Shown piece after piece: positions 18,367 to 27,948 of a stretch of DNA of 64,000 nt. The stretch's first letter is position 1. Each line of letters opens with the position of its first letter. The DNA is from Roseibium alexandrii DFL-11 (GTDB lineage: Bacteria; Pseudomonadota; Alphaproteobacteria; Rhizobiales; Stappiaceae), in the NCBI RefSeq assembly GCF_000158095.2, contig NZ_CM011002.1, forward strand, positions 1,441,228-1,505,227, written 5' to 3'. The notes beneath the pieces are model-generated. The model was given only the letters and a program-made list of their open reading frames with translations. It was not told the origin of the DNA and ran no database searches. The position numbers and the translations under genes are program-made.

Positions 18367-19196
18367 TGCATCTTCTCCCCGTTTGCCCAGGTTTCAACCG
18401 TCTGGGTGCCGTCGGGCGCTGTGACCAGAACCATGCCGTCCGGTTTTTGATCGACAAACCGTCCCTGGATAGCGGTGCCATCGGGTGTCAGGTAATTGCC
18501 GATACCATTCGGCTTGCCGCCGCTGAATTGCCCGGCATAGATGCCACCGGTGTTGTCCTCATACCGTCCGATACCGTCGGCCAGGCCCGTCTTGAAGCCC
18601 CCTGCATAGAACTCGCCGTTGGCGTGAAGAAGGAGCCCCTCTCCCTCAAAGACACCCGCGGCCAACTCGCCCAGATAGGTTTCCCCATCAACGCCTTTCA
18701 GATAGCCAAATCCGTCTGGCTGCCCAGCTTTGAACGTGCCTTCATAAACGTTGCCGGCAGCATCTGTCAGACTTCCAAACCCGTCCATCGCACCTCCGGT
18801 AAATGTGCCCTGGAACCGATCTCCATTTGCAGAAAGCGTCGATCCGGGGCCCGTTGGTTCACCGTCGATGAACACAGCTTCCAAACGGTCAAACCCTTGC
18901 CCGTCTTCGGCGTTGAATTGCATGATCCCCGGACCATTCAGTTTTCCACCGAGCATCGCGCCGTTGTAGGTGCCAACAAGCGCCCCGTCCTCAACCCAAA
19001 CCAGCGTCCCAATCCCCGATGCCTTGCCATTGGCGCAGGCACCGGACCAGGTGGCGATCACGGTCTCTGTCGGCGTGTCGGACCAAATCTCACAGCCGGT
19101 AACGGGGTCCTGGGCCCAATGGTCTTGTGCGGCTTGCGACAGGCCCGGCAGGGCCATCATTGCAACCGCGGTCATGGAGAAAAGAGTTCTCAGCAT
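18363..19196 (-). CDS. Secreted MORN-repeat protein
   Basis: 277 residues with a signal peptide (to SQA) and about nine MORN repeats of the pattern G-x-Y-x-G-x-F-x-x-G-x-x-x-G-x-G (for example GGFKTGLADGIGRYED and AGQFSGGKPNGIGNY). MORN repeats form an extended beta-hairpin sheet used for protein or lipid contacts. Co-translated with the glycine-zipper gene (ATGA), so it probably belongs to an envelope assembly. No enzymatic domain seen. Confidence 0.9.
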   Translation of the reverse strand: MLRTLFSMTAVAMMALPGLSQAAQDHWAQDPVTGCEIWSDTPTETVIATWSGACANGKASGIGTLVWVEDGALVGTYNGAMLGGKLNGPGIMQFNAEDGQGFDRLEAVFIDGEPTGPGSTLSANGDRFQGTFTGGAMDGFGSLTDAAGNVYEGTFKAGQPDGFGYLKGVDGETYLGELAAGVFEGEGLLLHANGEFYAGGFKTGLADGIGRYEDNTGGIYAGQFSGGKPNGIGNYLTPDGTAIQGRFVDQKPDGMVLVTAPDGTQTVETWANGEKMQ

Positions 19197-19218
19197 CGTT
19201 CCTACCCTCTAAGTCCCG

Positions 19219-19249
19219 AAAAAAACGGCGCCCAGTTTCCAAGGCGCCG
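19219..19249 (-). terminator. Intrinsic terminator after arylsulfatase gene
   Basis: On the minus strand CGGCGCC, a 10-base loop and GGCGCCG form a 7-bp stem followed by a run of seven T. It sits 9 bases after the arylsulfatase stop and before the MORN gene. Confidence 0.8.
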
Positions 19250-19257
19250 CTTCTTCA

Positions 19258-20883
19258 TCAGTTGTTGCCTGCGTTGGCGAGCGCCTGCACTGCGTCGTCG
19301 ACATTGAATTTCGCGGGCTTCTGACGAGGCGGAAACTCCTCAAACGTGGCGATGTAGTCGGAGACGAACTTCTGTGCTGGAACCAGCGCAAAAATCCTCT
19401 TGATCCACCACCGATTGTAGTTGTTTGAATCGGTGTCAGCTCGTTCGTACATGTCCGTGCGAAGATTGAAGATTTTCGGGATACGTAGGGAGACAAAAGG
19501 CTCAGTCCACACGTCAAAGGTTTTTGCACGTTGCTCCTTGAAGACCAGCTTCCAGTCGTCGTAGCGCAGGGCTACCAGTTGACCGCCATCGTTCCAGTAG
19601 AAGAAGGCTTGCCGTCCCCATCCGGCGTCCCTTACGGCATCTTCCGTCAGGATCGGCAGGCTACGAGCCGCTTCTCCGGTCAAATTTGGCAAGAGGTTGA
19701 ACCCGTCGAGGTGCACTTTATATTCTCGGTCGTTCAGCGTCGTTCCGTCCATCAATTTTTGCTTGATGTCAGGATCCCCAGCTGCCGCCATGAGAGTCGG
19801 CACCCAATCGAGGGCAGACGTTGTTGGGTTGATCACCACGCCGTCTGGAATTTGACCTGGCCAACGCACCAGCATGGGTACGCGGTAGCCGCCTTCCCAG
19901 TTGGTATTCTTTTCACCGCGAAACGGGCTCAGACCGCCGTCAGGCCATTCATTGTAATGCGGACCGTTATCGGCTGTGTAGAGAACGATCGTGTTCTCAG
20001 CGATCCCGAGTTCATCGAGAAGGTCGAGCACCTGGCCGACATGACCGTCATGCTCTACCATTCCGTCTGCGAACACGCCAAGACCGGTTACACCTTGGCT
20101 CTCTTCTTTGAGGTGGGTGTAAAAATGCATCCGTGACGTGCTCAGCCAAGTGAACCAGGGCTTGCCGTCTTCTGTGTTCGAGCGAATAAACTCCATCGCC
20201 CGGCCTACGAATTCCTCATCAGCCGTCTTCATGCGCTCCTGCGTCAAAGGGCCGGTGTCTTCACATACCTGCATGCCCATCGGACCAAAGCGGGCATCAT
20301 CTATATCGCTTACCGTATCACTGGCTTTACAATCGAGAACACCGCGCGGGCCAAACTCGGCGCGGAAGGCTGGATCCGAAGGATAATCCGGGTTTTCCGG
20401 CTCTTCTTCCGCGTTCAAGTGATAGAGGTTGCCAAAGAATTCGTCGAACCCGTGGACAGTTGGCAGGAACTCATTGCGGTCCCCCAAGTGGTTTTTGCCG
20501 AACTGCCCGCTCACGTATCCGAGCGGCTTTAGCATCTTTGCGAGTGTTGGGTCTTCCGCTTGCAGACCGATCGATGCGCCCGGGAAGCCAACTTTTGTCA
20601 AGCCCGTTCGGATCGGAGACTGGCCGGTGATAAATGCAGATCTCCCAGCCGTGCAGCTTTGCTCTGCATAGTAGTCGGTAAATAACGCTCCACCGCTTGC
20701 GATGCGGTCGATGTTAGGCGTTTTGTACCCCGCCATGCCGCGGCTGTAGGCACTCACATTGCTGATACCGACATCATCGGCCATGATCATCAAAATGTTT
20801 GGTTTGGTGTCCTGTGCGAGCGCTGGCAGCGCCCCTGGCAGTGCCAGGGCACAGGCCATGGTCAAGTGTTTGAGCGCCTTCAT
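19258..20883 (-). CDS. Periplasmic arylsulfatase
   Basis: 541 residues. A signal peptide (to ALAQ) leads into a sulfatase domain: metal-binding DD at 36-37 (MADDVG), and the formylglycine site SCTAGR with Cys77, which must be oxidised by a formylglycine-generating enzyme before the protein is active. Other sulfatase features are GKNHLGD and YTADNGPH. It hydrolyses sulfate esters in the periplasm. A matching FGE lies at 26112-27035 in the same direction, with an outer-membrane channel and a two-component system between them. The ATG at 20883 gives the signal peptide; the longer frame to 20931 does not. Confidence 0.93.
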   Translation of the reverse strand: MKALKHLTMACALALPGALPALAQDTKPNILMIMADDVGISNVSAYSRGMAGYKTPNIDRIASGGALFTDYYAEQSCTAGRSAFITGQSPIRTGLTKVGFPGASIGLQAEDPTLAKMLKPLGYVSGQFGKNHLGDRNEFLPTVHGFDEFFGNLYHLNAEEEPENPDYPSDPAFRAEFGPRGVLDCKASDTVSDIDDARFGPMGMQVCEDTGPLTQERMKTADEEFVGRAMEFIRSNTEDGKPWFTWLSTSRMHFYTHLKEESQGVTGLGVFADGMVEHDGHVGQVLDLLDELGIAENTIVLYTADNGPHYNEWPDGGLSPFRGEKNTNWEGGYRVPMLVRWPGQIPDGVVINPTTSALDWVPTLMAAAGDPDIKQKLMDGTTLNDREYKVHLDGFNLLPNLTGEAARSLPILTEDAVRDAGWGRQAFFYWNDGGQLVALRYDDWKLVFKEQRAKTFDVWTEPFVSLRIPKIFNLRTDMYERADTDSNNYNRWWIKRIFALVPAQKFVSDYIATFEEFPPRQKPAKFNVDDAVQALANAGNN

Positions 20884-20944
20884 GTTCGGCAACCTCCCTC
20901 TTAGAGAAACAAGAAAACTAAACAGTCGCATTGCCCGATCGGGA

Positions 20945-21757
20945 CTATTTTGGAAACAGGAACTGCACCGTCAGCTTGGCGTACCAATCCGGTGCCGCAT
21001 CGGGCTTGATCACATTGGCAAAGGCACCAGCACGTACGTTCATCGGCTGGTTGCCCATCTTGAAAATCTTTCCGAGACCGCCGCCGGCCGGAACGGTCCA
21101 CATCTGATCTGATGCGGCCTCCCAGTTGGCCGTGATCGGTGGATCTGTAAATGCGTACCAGCCGTCGCCGAAATTGTAGTTCACGAAGGGCTGAACCATG
21201 AACTGATTGACGTCAGCACGCCCGTCCGGCCCGGCGACCGACCAGAGCTGGCGCGCGAGAATTCCGAGCGACCAAGGTTTTGGCTGGGTCAGCACCACGG
21301 CGGTTGGCCCCATTGACAGCTTTGCCGAACCAAGACGCGAATCGGTGGCGGTCGGAAGGGTCACAGATGGACCAACACCCCAGATGAAACGTCCGGCTTC
21401 GGCTGGAGAAACGAATAGAGAATAATTGATGTCCCCAAGACCAAACGCCCGCCCCGAGCCGATCGAATTCGGATTGCCTGGCGTTTGAACGCCGCCCGGT
21501 GCGTCTGCGATCGGTGCAATCACTCGGCTGACGAGGTTCCAGTCGCCAACGGTCACCGGGATCACCGGCTGCACGTTCATGATCCAGGCATTGCCGTTCC
21601 CAGCACCAAAGTCGAACGTGTTCTCAAAAGGAACACTGATCATCGACGCAATCGGATTTTGCGTCTTCGCCGCGAGATCGTCGGATCCGTCTTGCGCCTG
21701 CGCCGTATATGTCAAAAGACACAAGGCCGCAGCCGCTCTCGTCAGTATCTTCAGCAT
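20945..21757 (-). CDS. Outer-membrane transporter-like beta-barrel (paralogue 1)
   Basis: 270 residues: signal peptide (to AQAQ), then a beta-rich chain starting with NPIASMISVPFENTFDFG and ending with an aromatic C-terminal strand (LTVQFLFPK), as expected for an outer-membrane barrel. It resembles the MetA-pathway/'transporter' outer-membrane family. It lies 61 bases before the arylsulfatase and probably passes a sulfated substrate or product. A paralogue with the same N-terminal motif (NPVANLISFPIQSSFDF) occurs at 39273-40079, beside secreted amidohydrolases. Confidence 0.8.
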   Translation of the reverse strand: MLKILTRAAAALCLLTYTAQAQDGSDDLAAKTQNPIASMISVPFENTFDFGAGNGNAWIMNVQPVIPVTVGDWNLVSRVIAPIADAPGGVQTPGNPNSIGSGRAFGLGDINYSLFVSPAEAGRFIWGVGPSVTLPTATDSRLGSAKLSMGPTAVVLTQPKPWSLGILARQLWSVAGPDGRADVNQFMVQPFVNYNFGDGWYAFTDPPITANWEAASDQMWTVPAGGGLGKIFKMGNQPMNVRAGAFANVIKPDAAPDWYAKLTVQFLFPK

Positions 21758-21879
21758 TTGCCCGCCACACCTTGCTATTTGCGCTTCTCGAAGATTGACG
21801 CGGGCGTGCTCCGTTGACTAGCTGTCCTCAGGTGCTACGTAGTTTCTCTCATCTCTGTAATTATAACTTTATCAAAAAC

Positions 21880-22482
21880 TTAGTTTTGCTTGAAGGGAAT
21901 GTACGGTGCCAAATCAAGCAGAGTTTTGGCATCGAGTTTCCGCATTAAACGCGCACGGTGCATTTTCACTGTCCGCTCTGCGATTCCAAGCTTGGCGGCG
22001 ATTTCCTTATTGAGTGCACCCGTCAACATCACGTCGAGGACTTCGTCTTCCCGCGGTGTCAAAAGCGCCAAGTGCGCTCGCAACTTCTCCTCATCAGCGT
22101 TGGACGGCGGCAGGTCCTTTTTTCGCTCCGTCACCGCCCTCTGGATGGCAGCAAAGAGATCATCCTCATCCACTGGCTTCAGCAGGAAATCTGCAGCGCC
22201 GGCCCGCATCGCCTGAACCGACATCGGGACATCGCCGCGACCGGTAAGAAAGACAATCGGAGGTGCGTCTCCGGTCTCATTCAGTTTTGTCTGCAAGCTC
22301 AAGCCGTCCAACTCCGGCATATGGATATCAAGCAACAGACAATCCGGTGTAGCTGTTGCAGGTGCGGCGAGATACTCAGTGGCTGACTGATGCGTGGTCG
22401 TTTGATATCCGGCCGCATCGAGCAATCGGCGCAAGGCCCGGCAGGTGGAGGGATCGTCATCTACAATGCAGACCTTGTACAT
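21880..22482 (-). CDS. FixJ/NarL-type response regulator
   Basis: 200 residues: receiver domain with phospho-acceptor Asp52 (LLLDIHMPELDG), acidic pocket DDD at 8-10 and Lys in LLKPVDEDD, then a LuxR-type helix-turn-helix (LTPREDEVLDVMLTGALNKEIAAKLG split across the output domain). It starts 5 bases after the stop of the histidine kinase gene and is its partner. Target genes are likely the adjacent channel and sulfatase; this is inference from position. Confidence 0.93.
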   Translation of the reverse strand: MYKVCIVDDDPSTCRALRRLLDAAGYQTTTHQSATEYLAAPATATPDCLLLDIHMPELDGLSLQTKLNETGDAPPIVFLTGRGDVPMSVQAMRAGAADFLLKPVDEDDLFAAIQRAVTERKKDLPPSNADEEKLRAHLALLTPREDEVLDVMLTGALNKEIAAKLGIAERTVKMHRARLMRKLDAKTLLDLAPYIPFKQN

Positions 22483-22487
22483 AGGCC

Positions 22488-24317
22488 TCAGACCTCACCC
22501 GGTTCGTCTTGCGACAAAGGTACAGTGAACCGGAAGACAGTGCCCCGGTCAGCCCGGCTGGTAAAGCCAATCTTCCCGCCGTGGCTCTCGATAATTCTTT
22601 TGACTATTGTTAGCCCCATGCCCAATCCGTCTTTCCGGGTTGTAACGCCTGGCTGTAGAATGGCTTTGCGCATGGCCGGGTTAATGCCGGGCCCGTTATC
22701 AATGACATAAACCGCCAGTTTTTTACCTCGAACGCGCCACCGAATTTCGATTTTGGGTTCTTCGGACCCATCATCCATCAGCAAATGTGCTGCGTTGAGG
22801 ATCAAGTTCAAAAACACTTGCTCGATCTGAACCTTGTTGGCTTGCACCATCGGAACAATCCGCATGTCCTCAATGGCCAACGAAATGCCTCGTGTTGTCA
22901 TTTCACTGGAAAGAAGCCTCCGGATATCCTCAATAACCGCAGCCATTGCAACCGGGCACATGGACCCAACCTGGGGCGACAGAAGTTGGCGCAACCCGAT
23001 GATGATGTCCCGGGCTCGCTTGTTGTCATAGATGATATCATCTAGAATTTCCGCGAGATCCTTTATTGGAGTTGGTGAGTTCGGGAGAATTCGGCGGGCG
23101 GCTTGAGCGTTGCTCAAAATACCCGCAAGAGGTTGATTGAGTTCATGTGCTATGCCCGCCGTGATCTCGGCCAATGCCGCTGAGCGATCAAGTTTTTCAA
23201 TCGTTCGCCGTGTTTCGTTGAGATCATTTTCTGTCCTCCGAGCCGCCGTCACATCATCGCAGATCGCCATGAAATCTGTGATCGTTTCGTCATGATCACG
23301 AATCGCCACCAAAGACCAAACGACATCTTTACTTTTCCCCTCCGCGTCGAGCAAAGGATAGTCCGTCCGGGCCCTCGGTCCGACCTGCCTTGCCGTTGAG
23401 ATGCGCGACGCCAACTCGCCCCGGAGCGCAGGGGGAACAAAATTTTCCAATGGCTGGCCAACAACGTCGCAGTCCGCTCGGCCGAGCAAAGAGAGCATGG
23501 ACCGGTTCGCAAAGGTGATGCGCCCCTCTGCCGAAACCCCGATGACCCCGAGATCGACATTGTCAAACAGCGCCTGCCATCGGGATTCGCTTTGCTGAAG
23601 TTGCGTGTGAAGCCTTGCGGCCGATACCGCATCACCGACGATTTCGGATCCGAGAGCGATCGCGATCGCCATGAACGCCCAAGAGATCATATAAGGTGTG
23701 CCAACCATTCCCAGGTCGACAAACACCGTATGAATACCGGCGGCAAGGATGAAAAACAGAACGGGCCCGCCCGTCCGCAACGCATGAAACCGTAGGCCGT
23801 CTCGAAATGCTGCAATCGTGGCCCAGCCTGTAAACATAATTATCAGCAAAGTTGCGACTTCACTGACGATCCGGAATGGGTTGGCAGTGCCCACCGGAGT
23901 GTTGAAGGTCTCACCCCAGAAGGTTGGACGTTTTTGCAAACTTTCGATGGAGCTGAAGGTCAGGTCTCCCGGCAAGAACAAGTTGACGCCAAGACCAATA
24001 ATCCAGAGCACAGTGATGGCACCCGCGAGCCATATGGGGCCGGTTCCAAGCCGCAAACGAACGAACCAGACCATTGGTATGACGAGAAAAAAAACCATCA
24101 CGTTGTTGAGAAGGATGGCTATTTCAAAGACGCGAACGGACGCCGCCTTTGCCATGACAAGTTCGCAGATTGCGCCACCGGCAGCAGACAACGCCATGGT
24201 AGCTGCCAACAAAGGTGCCAGATTGCCCTTGTGTGCCCGCCATAGGACCAGCTGGACGAAAAACACCGTCACGCCGATCGCCGAAACGAAAGACCATGCA
24301 ATCGTAATGAGGCTCAT
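22488..24317 (-). CDS. Membrane PAS sensor histidine kinase
   Basis: 609 residues: about seven membrane helices in the first 225 residues, a PAS domain (about 240-350, LFDNVDLGVIGVSAEGRITF), HisKA with His391 in HELNQPLAGI, and a HATPase domain with N-box (NLILNAAHLL), DNGPGI and GLGMGLTIV. The domain order is that of FixL/DctB-like kinases. It phosphorylates the FixJ-type regulator encoded directly downstream. The membrane part senses an unknown signal. Confidence 0.92.
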   Translation of the reverse strand: MSLITIAWSFVSAIGVTVFFVQLVLWRAHKGNLAPLLAATMALSAAGGAICELVMAKAASVRVFEIAILLNNVMVFFLVIPMVWFVRLRLGTGPIWLAGAITVLWIIGLGVNLFLPGDLTFSSIESLQKRPTFWGETFNTPVGTANPFRIVSEVATLLIIMFTGWATIAAFRDGLRFHALRTGGPVLFFILAAGIHTVFVDLGMVGTPYMISWAFMAIAIALGSEIVGDAVSAARLHTQLQQSESRWQALFDNVDLGVIGVSAEGRITFANRSMLSLLGRADCDVVGQPLENFVPPALRGELASRISTARQVGPRARTDYPLLDAEGKSKDVVWSLVAIRDHDETITDFMAICDDVTAARRTENDLNETRRTIEKLDRSAALAEITAGIAHELNQPLAGILSNAQAARRILPNSPTPIKDLAEILDDIIYDNKRARDIIIGLRQLLSPQVGSMCPVAMAAVIEDIRRLLSSEMTTRGISLAIEDMRIVPMVQANKVQIEQVFLNLILNAAHLLMDDGSEEPKIEIRWRVRGKKLAVYVIDNGPGINPAMRKAILQPGVTTRKDGLGMGLTIVKRIIESHGGKIGFTSRADRGTVFRFTVPLSQDEPGEV

Positions 24318-24689
24318 GTGTCGTGTCTGCTCCTGACCGTTTTTCGAAAACTGCTTATCGCGCGATAGCTAATCACTACATTTCGATGACGATAGGGACA
24401 ATCACTGTTGTCGGCCGGTATGTCTATTTTTGCTGTCATGTCCAATGCTGGTGAACTAAACGGAACTCTGGCAAAAATATGAGTTGCCTGGCATAGGTCC
24501 ACCGCCGATTTGACCGACAAAACTTCCGAAAATTTCGACTAGCAGACATTCGTGACCGAGAAAAAGAATAACGGTCACGGACCGTTGTTTCCCGGATTGC
24601 CGAATTTGCTTTAGCGTCAAAAACCCGGCCCGAAGCGGATGTCCATCGCACGTGCACCGAACGACCGCTTTTTGGGACCAGGAGTTCTG
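24318..24689. other. Intergenic region upstream of the two-component operon
   Basis: 372 bases between the HlyD gene stop and the kinase start. It must hold the kinase promoter. I see no clear operator, terminator hairpin or small gene. Confidence 0.4.
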
Positions 24690-25844
24690 TCAGTTCGGCC
24701 TGACATAGTTGAGCCAGGCATCCATTCGGATCATCACCTTGCGGATCAAATGTGTTGCTCCTGCCGTTTGTGTATAGATCGCAGCGGTCCCGCCGATCCC
24801 GCCGGGCATCTCTGCAAACCCGCCGCCACTGTCGTCTATCTTAAGCACCACGCCCATTGTTTCGTTCGGTCCGTGATGCGGGGAAAGGGAAGGAAGGATT
24901 CCGTTTGGCGGCAACTGGCCCGCTGCGGTGATCCTCACAAGTGACTCCACCTGCGCGGCAAACACCTTGCCAGGAAGGTAGGCAAACGTAACTTCAGCTG
25001 GCTGGTTCGGTTCAATGAACCGGACACGCGTCTGCGGGATGGAGGCAACAACACGGCCGGTTGCCACCGGCGCAAATGCCATCCAGGATCTGAGCGGCAG
25101 GTTGCTGACCCTTTGACCCGGACGCAAGGTCAATGCGAGGACATACCCATCTGCTGGCGCTCTGACGACAGTTTCGCGCAAATCGAACTCCGCCCGGCGG
25201 AGATCTGCTTCAAGGCGCGCAACCGTTGTGTTTTGACCATCGATTTCAGAGGTAAAGGCCAGACGCGCCTGCTCCGCTGTCGCTTCGGCACGGGTCAGCG
25301 AGGCTTCGGACGCAAGATAAGTGAGCCGAAGCTGTTCAACATCGCTTTCCGAAAATGGCGTGCTTTGCCGGCCCAAAGCTGTCGCATTCTCGTTTGCGGT
25401 GCGCAGCCGGTCGAATTCGTCCTTGGCCCGGTCCCGATTTGCCACAGCCTCAGAAACCGACGCTTCGGCAGCCCCAAAACTTGCTTCAAGTTGCGGGACC
25501 GCTTGTTTTGCTTCCGCAAGCGCGGCCCGGCTGCGGGAAACTGCCGCTTCGAACGGTTCTGGATCAATCTTGAAAAGGACCGTCCCTTCTTCCACCAGCA
25601 TCAGGGGTTGAACCGGCACATCGGTCACTTGCCCAGACACGTTGGGTACAATTTCGATGACGGACGTATAGGAGCGGATGGGTCCGCTGGGGGCGCCCCA
25701 TTGCATCGGTATGAACAGAACAACCAGCAGCAAGACCAGCCAGAGAACCGGAGAGGCCTTCCAGAAGGGGGTGAGCCGGATGACACCGGCCTTGATAAGG
25801 CCGAACAGAACAGCGCAATAACAAAGGGTCAGGAAAACAATCAT
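24690..25844 (-). CDS. HlyD-family membrane fusion protein (YiaV/YibH type)
   Basis: 384 residues: two hydrophobic N-terminal segments, a biotinyl-lipoyl-like half (VSGQVTDVPVQPLMLVEEG region, cut to VPVQPLMLVEEG), a coiled-coil hairpin (about 95-210, rich in Ala/Glu/Arg), and the second lipoyl half (VRAPADGYVLALTLRPGQ). Inner-membrane adaptor that usually pairs with a transporter. Its start overlaps the DUF3302 gene by ATGA, the same pairing as E. coli yiaW-yiaV. No ABC or RND partner is near. Confidence 0.9.
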   Translation of the reverse strand: MIVFLTLCYCAVLFGLIKAGVIRLTPFWKASPVLWLVLLLVVLFIPMQWGAPSGPIRSYTSVIEIVPNVSGQVTDVPVQPLMLVEEGTVLFKIDPEPFEAAVSRSRAALAEAKQAVPQLEASFGAAEASVSEAVANRDRAKDEFDRLRTANENATALGRQSTPFSESDVEQLRLTYLASEASLTRAEATAEQARLAFTSEIDGQNTTVARLEADLRRAEFDLRETVVRAPADGYVLALTLRPGQRVSNLPLRSWMAFAPVATGRVVASIPQTRVRFIEPNQPAEVTFAYLPGKVFAAQVESLVRITAAGQLPPNGILPSLSPHHGPNETMGVVLKIDDSGGGFAEMPGGIGGTAAIYTQTAGATHLIRKVMIRMDAWLNYVRPN

Positions 25845-26095
25845 GTGTCGCCCTCCGCACCGCTGTTTCGGGAAGGCTCTTCACCGTCTGTGTAGGCCCA
25901 GATGAAGGCAATTGGCATTAAGAGACCCAGCGTAAGCGCCCCCCAATAGCCGCACATCGTCACGGCCTCCGCGCGCCGGTGCCCACGCCTTTTTGCGATT
26001 TTTCCAGGCCAGACAGCAAGAAACAGCCATCCACCGATCAAGGTTGCCAGCAACACCAGCAGCACGATCAGCGCAAAAATCATGAGAGGATCCAA
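25841..26095 (-). CDS. DUF3302 inner-membrane protein (YiaW type)
   Basis: 84 residues with two membrane helices (IFALIVLLVLLATLIGGWL and YWGALTLGLLMPIAFIW) and a short basic loop. The start is a TTG at 26095, five bases after GGAGG; the first ATG is 12 bases further in and too far from that site. It begins 16 bases after the FGE stop and overlaps the HlyD gene, so FGE, DUF3302 and HlyD form one operon. Function unknown; linked to HlyD partners in other bacteria. Confidence 0.85.
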   Translation of the reverse strand: MDPLMIFALIVLLVLLATLIGGWLFLAVWPGKIAKRRGHRRAEAVTMCGYWGALTLGLLMPIAFIWAYTDGEEPSRNSGAEGDT

Positions 26096-26111
26096 AACTG
26101 CCTCCAGTTAG

Positions 26112-27035
26112 TTAGTTCACACCATCACGCGCGATCCGGAAACCGATGTGATTGGAGCCAAGACTCCGCTCCGCCGGCTGCCGCGCGGAGGGACGGTAAC
26201 GAAAACAGTACGAGGGTGCGCAGAGCCAGGAACCGCCCTTGACCACATGCCGGGCGCCAACAGCCGAATTGGCAAACTGCTCTGCGAGCGTCTTGGACGG
26301 GCCGCCCGGGTTGGTTTGATCCTTGGTCGGATGGCCAGGGATCCACCAGTCGGACACGTATTCCCAGACGTTTCCGGCCATGTCGTATAATCCATACCCG
26401 TTGGACGCATATGAACCGACGGGCGCACTGCCATGATGACCGTCATCTGCGGTGTCGATACTTGGAAAGACGCCCTGCCAGGTGTTTGCCTTCCAGCCTT
26501 CCGATGGATCGTAATCCTCGCCCCAGGAGAACTGGGCACCATCCAGTCCGCCGCGCGCCGCAAACTCCCACTCAGCCTCTGTCGGAAGGCGGCCGCCTGC
26601 CCAGGCCGCATAAGCCTTTGCATCCTCGATCGACACCTGAACGACGGGATGGTCTTCAAGCCCTTCTATCGAGCTTTCGGGACCACGGGGATGCCGCCAT
26701 TGAGCACCCGGGACGTAACGCCACCAAAGATTGATGTCATTCAGCGCAACAGCATCTTTTGGCTGGGCAAACACCATCGAACCGGCCTTCAGAAGGTCCG
26801 GGGGAAGACCCGGGTAGTCCGATTGATCCAGATCCTTCTCGGCCGTCGTTACATAACCGGTCTCTTCCACAAACGCTGCGAACTTTGCGTTTGTCACTTC
26901 CGTCTTTTGAATGGAAAACGGCTGCAAGGTGACCTGGCGGACAGGCGCCTCTTCCCGGTAGTGCTCGCCCGACCCCATTGCGAAGGTTCCACCTTCAAGG
27001 CCCGCAAATCCGTGACTTTCGGCAAGCGCAACCAT
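26112..27035 (-). CDS. Formylglycine-generating enzyme, 5' end cut by IS element
   Basis: 307 residues from the first ATG. It has the full FGE-sulfatase domain: start FAGLEGGTFAMGS, GGRLPTEAEWEFAARGG, YGLYDMAGNVWEYV, and both active-site cysteines, C272 and C277 in GGSWLCAPSYCFRYRP. These are the residues that bind copper and oxidise the sulfatase cysteine. The frame is open upstream of the ATG at 27035 (reads GTPVAASVPIGA) straight into the inverted repeat of the IS3-family element, so the original N-terminus, probably a secretion signal, is missing. Without it the product may stay in the cytoplasm. Natural client: the arylsulfatase at 19258-20883. Confidence 0.88.
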   Translation of the reverse strand: MVALAESHGFAGLEGGTFAMGSGEHYREEAPVRQVTLQPFSIQKTEVTNAKFAAFVEETGYVTTAEKDLDQSDYPGLPPDLLKAGSMVFAQPKDAVALNDINLWWRYVPGAQWRHPRGPESSIEGLEDHPVVQVSIEDAKAYAAWAGGRLPTEAEWEFAARGGLDGAQFSWGEDYDPSEGWKANTWQGVFPSIDTADDGHHGSAPVGSYASNGYGLYDMAGNVWEYVSDWWIPGHPTKDQTNPGGPSKTLAEQFANSAVGARHVVKGGSWLCAPSYCFRYRPSARQPAERSLGSNHIGFRIARDGVN

Positions 27036-27096
27036 TGCTCCAATAGGAACACTGGCCGCAACTGGTGTGCCCCCATTGGGTGGTCCGGATTAATTT

Positions 27097-27948
27097 TTAG
27101 TGCATCGTCGGTCTCTGGTCTATCGGAACGATGCTTTCTGGCGCTGGGGGACGATATCCCAAGGCGCTGTGCGGCCTGACGGTGTTGTAGTGAATGCGCC
27201 ACTTCTCGATAAGGATTTGCGCCTCTCGTAGGCTGTAGAACAGCTCACCGTTTAACAGCTCGTCCCTGAACCGTGCATTGAAGCTTTCGCAGTACCCGTT
27301 CTCCCAGGGCGAACCTGGTTCGATGTAGGCTGCCTTGGCCCCGACGGCGGCGATCCAGTCGCGTACTTTCTCGGCAATAAACTCAGGGCCATTGTCCGAC
27401 CTTATGTATTGCGGAGGACCGCGCAAGATGAACAAATCTGTCAGCGCATCCAGCACGTCCGTGGAGTTGAGCTTACGATCAACGCGGATCATCAGGGCCT
27501 CCCTTGTATATTCATCGATGATGTTGAGCGTCCGATATACTCGGCCATCAGCCGTGCGATCCTGGACAAAGTCGTAGGACCAAACATGGTTTGGGCGCTC
27601 TGGCCTGAGACGCACGCATGACCCGTCATTCAGCCAAAGCCGACCTTTCTTCTTCTGTTTCTGTGGGACTTTCAGCCCTTCGCGCCGCCAGATACGTTCG
27701 ACACGCTTGTGATTCACACTCCAGCCCGCATTGTTCAGCAAACCCGTCACCATGCGATACCCATAGCGCCCATATTTGTCCGCTAATTCGATGATGTCAT
27801 CGGTCAGCCGCTCTTCATCGGCTCGGCCTCGTGGCACCTTACGTTGTGTGGATCGATGCTGACCAAGCGCGCGGCAGGCCCGGCGCTCAGACACGCCCAG
27901 TTCCTGCCGCACATGGCGGATGCATTTACGACGACGCGAAGGGCTCAA
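27097..27948 (-). CDS. IS3-family transposase OrfB (DDE)
   Basis: 283 residues with an HTH_21 region and an rve integrase core: first Asp in WSYDFVQDRT, second in RSDNGPEF and Glu in SPWENGYCESF, giving the D-D-(35)-E signature. It begins at a TTG that overlaps the OrfA stop, so translation probably couples or frameshifts into an OrfAB fusion. The gene looks intact, and the element may be active. Confidence 0.92.
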   Translation of the reverse strand: MSPSRRRKCIRHVRQELGVSERRACRALGQHRSTQRKVPRGRADEERLTDDIIELADKYGRYGYRMVTGLLNNAGWSVNHKRVERIWRREGLKVPQKQKKKGRLWLNDGSCVRLRPERPNHVWSYDFVQDRTADGRVYRTLNIIDEYTREALMIRVDRKLNSTDVLDALTDLFILRGPPQYIRSDNGPEFIAEKVRDWIAAVGAKAAYIEPGSPWENGYCESFNARFRDELLNGELFYSLREAQILIEKWRIHYNTVRPHSALGYRPPAPESIVPIDQRPTMH

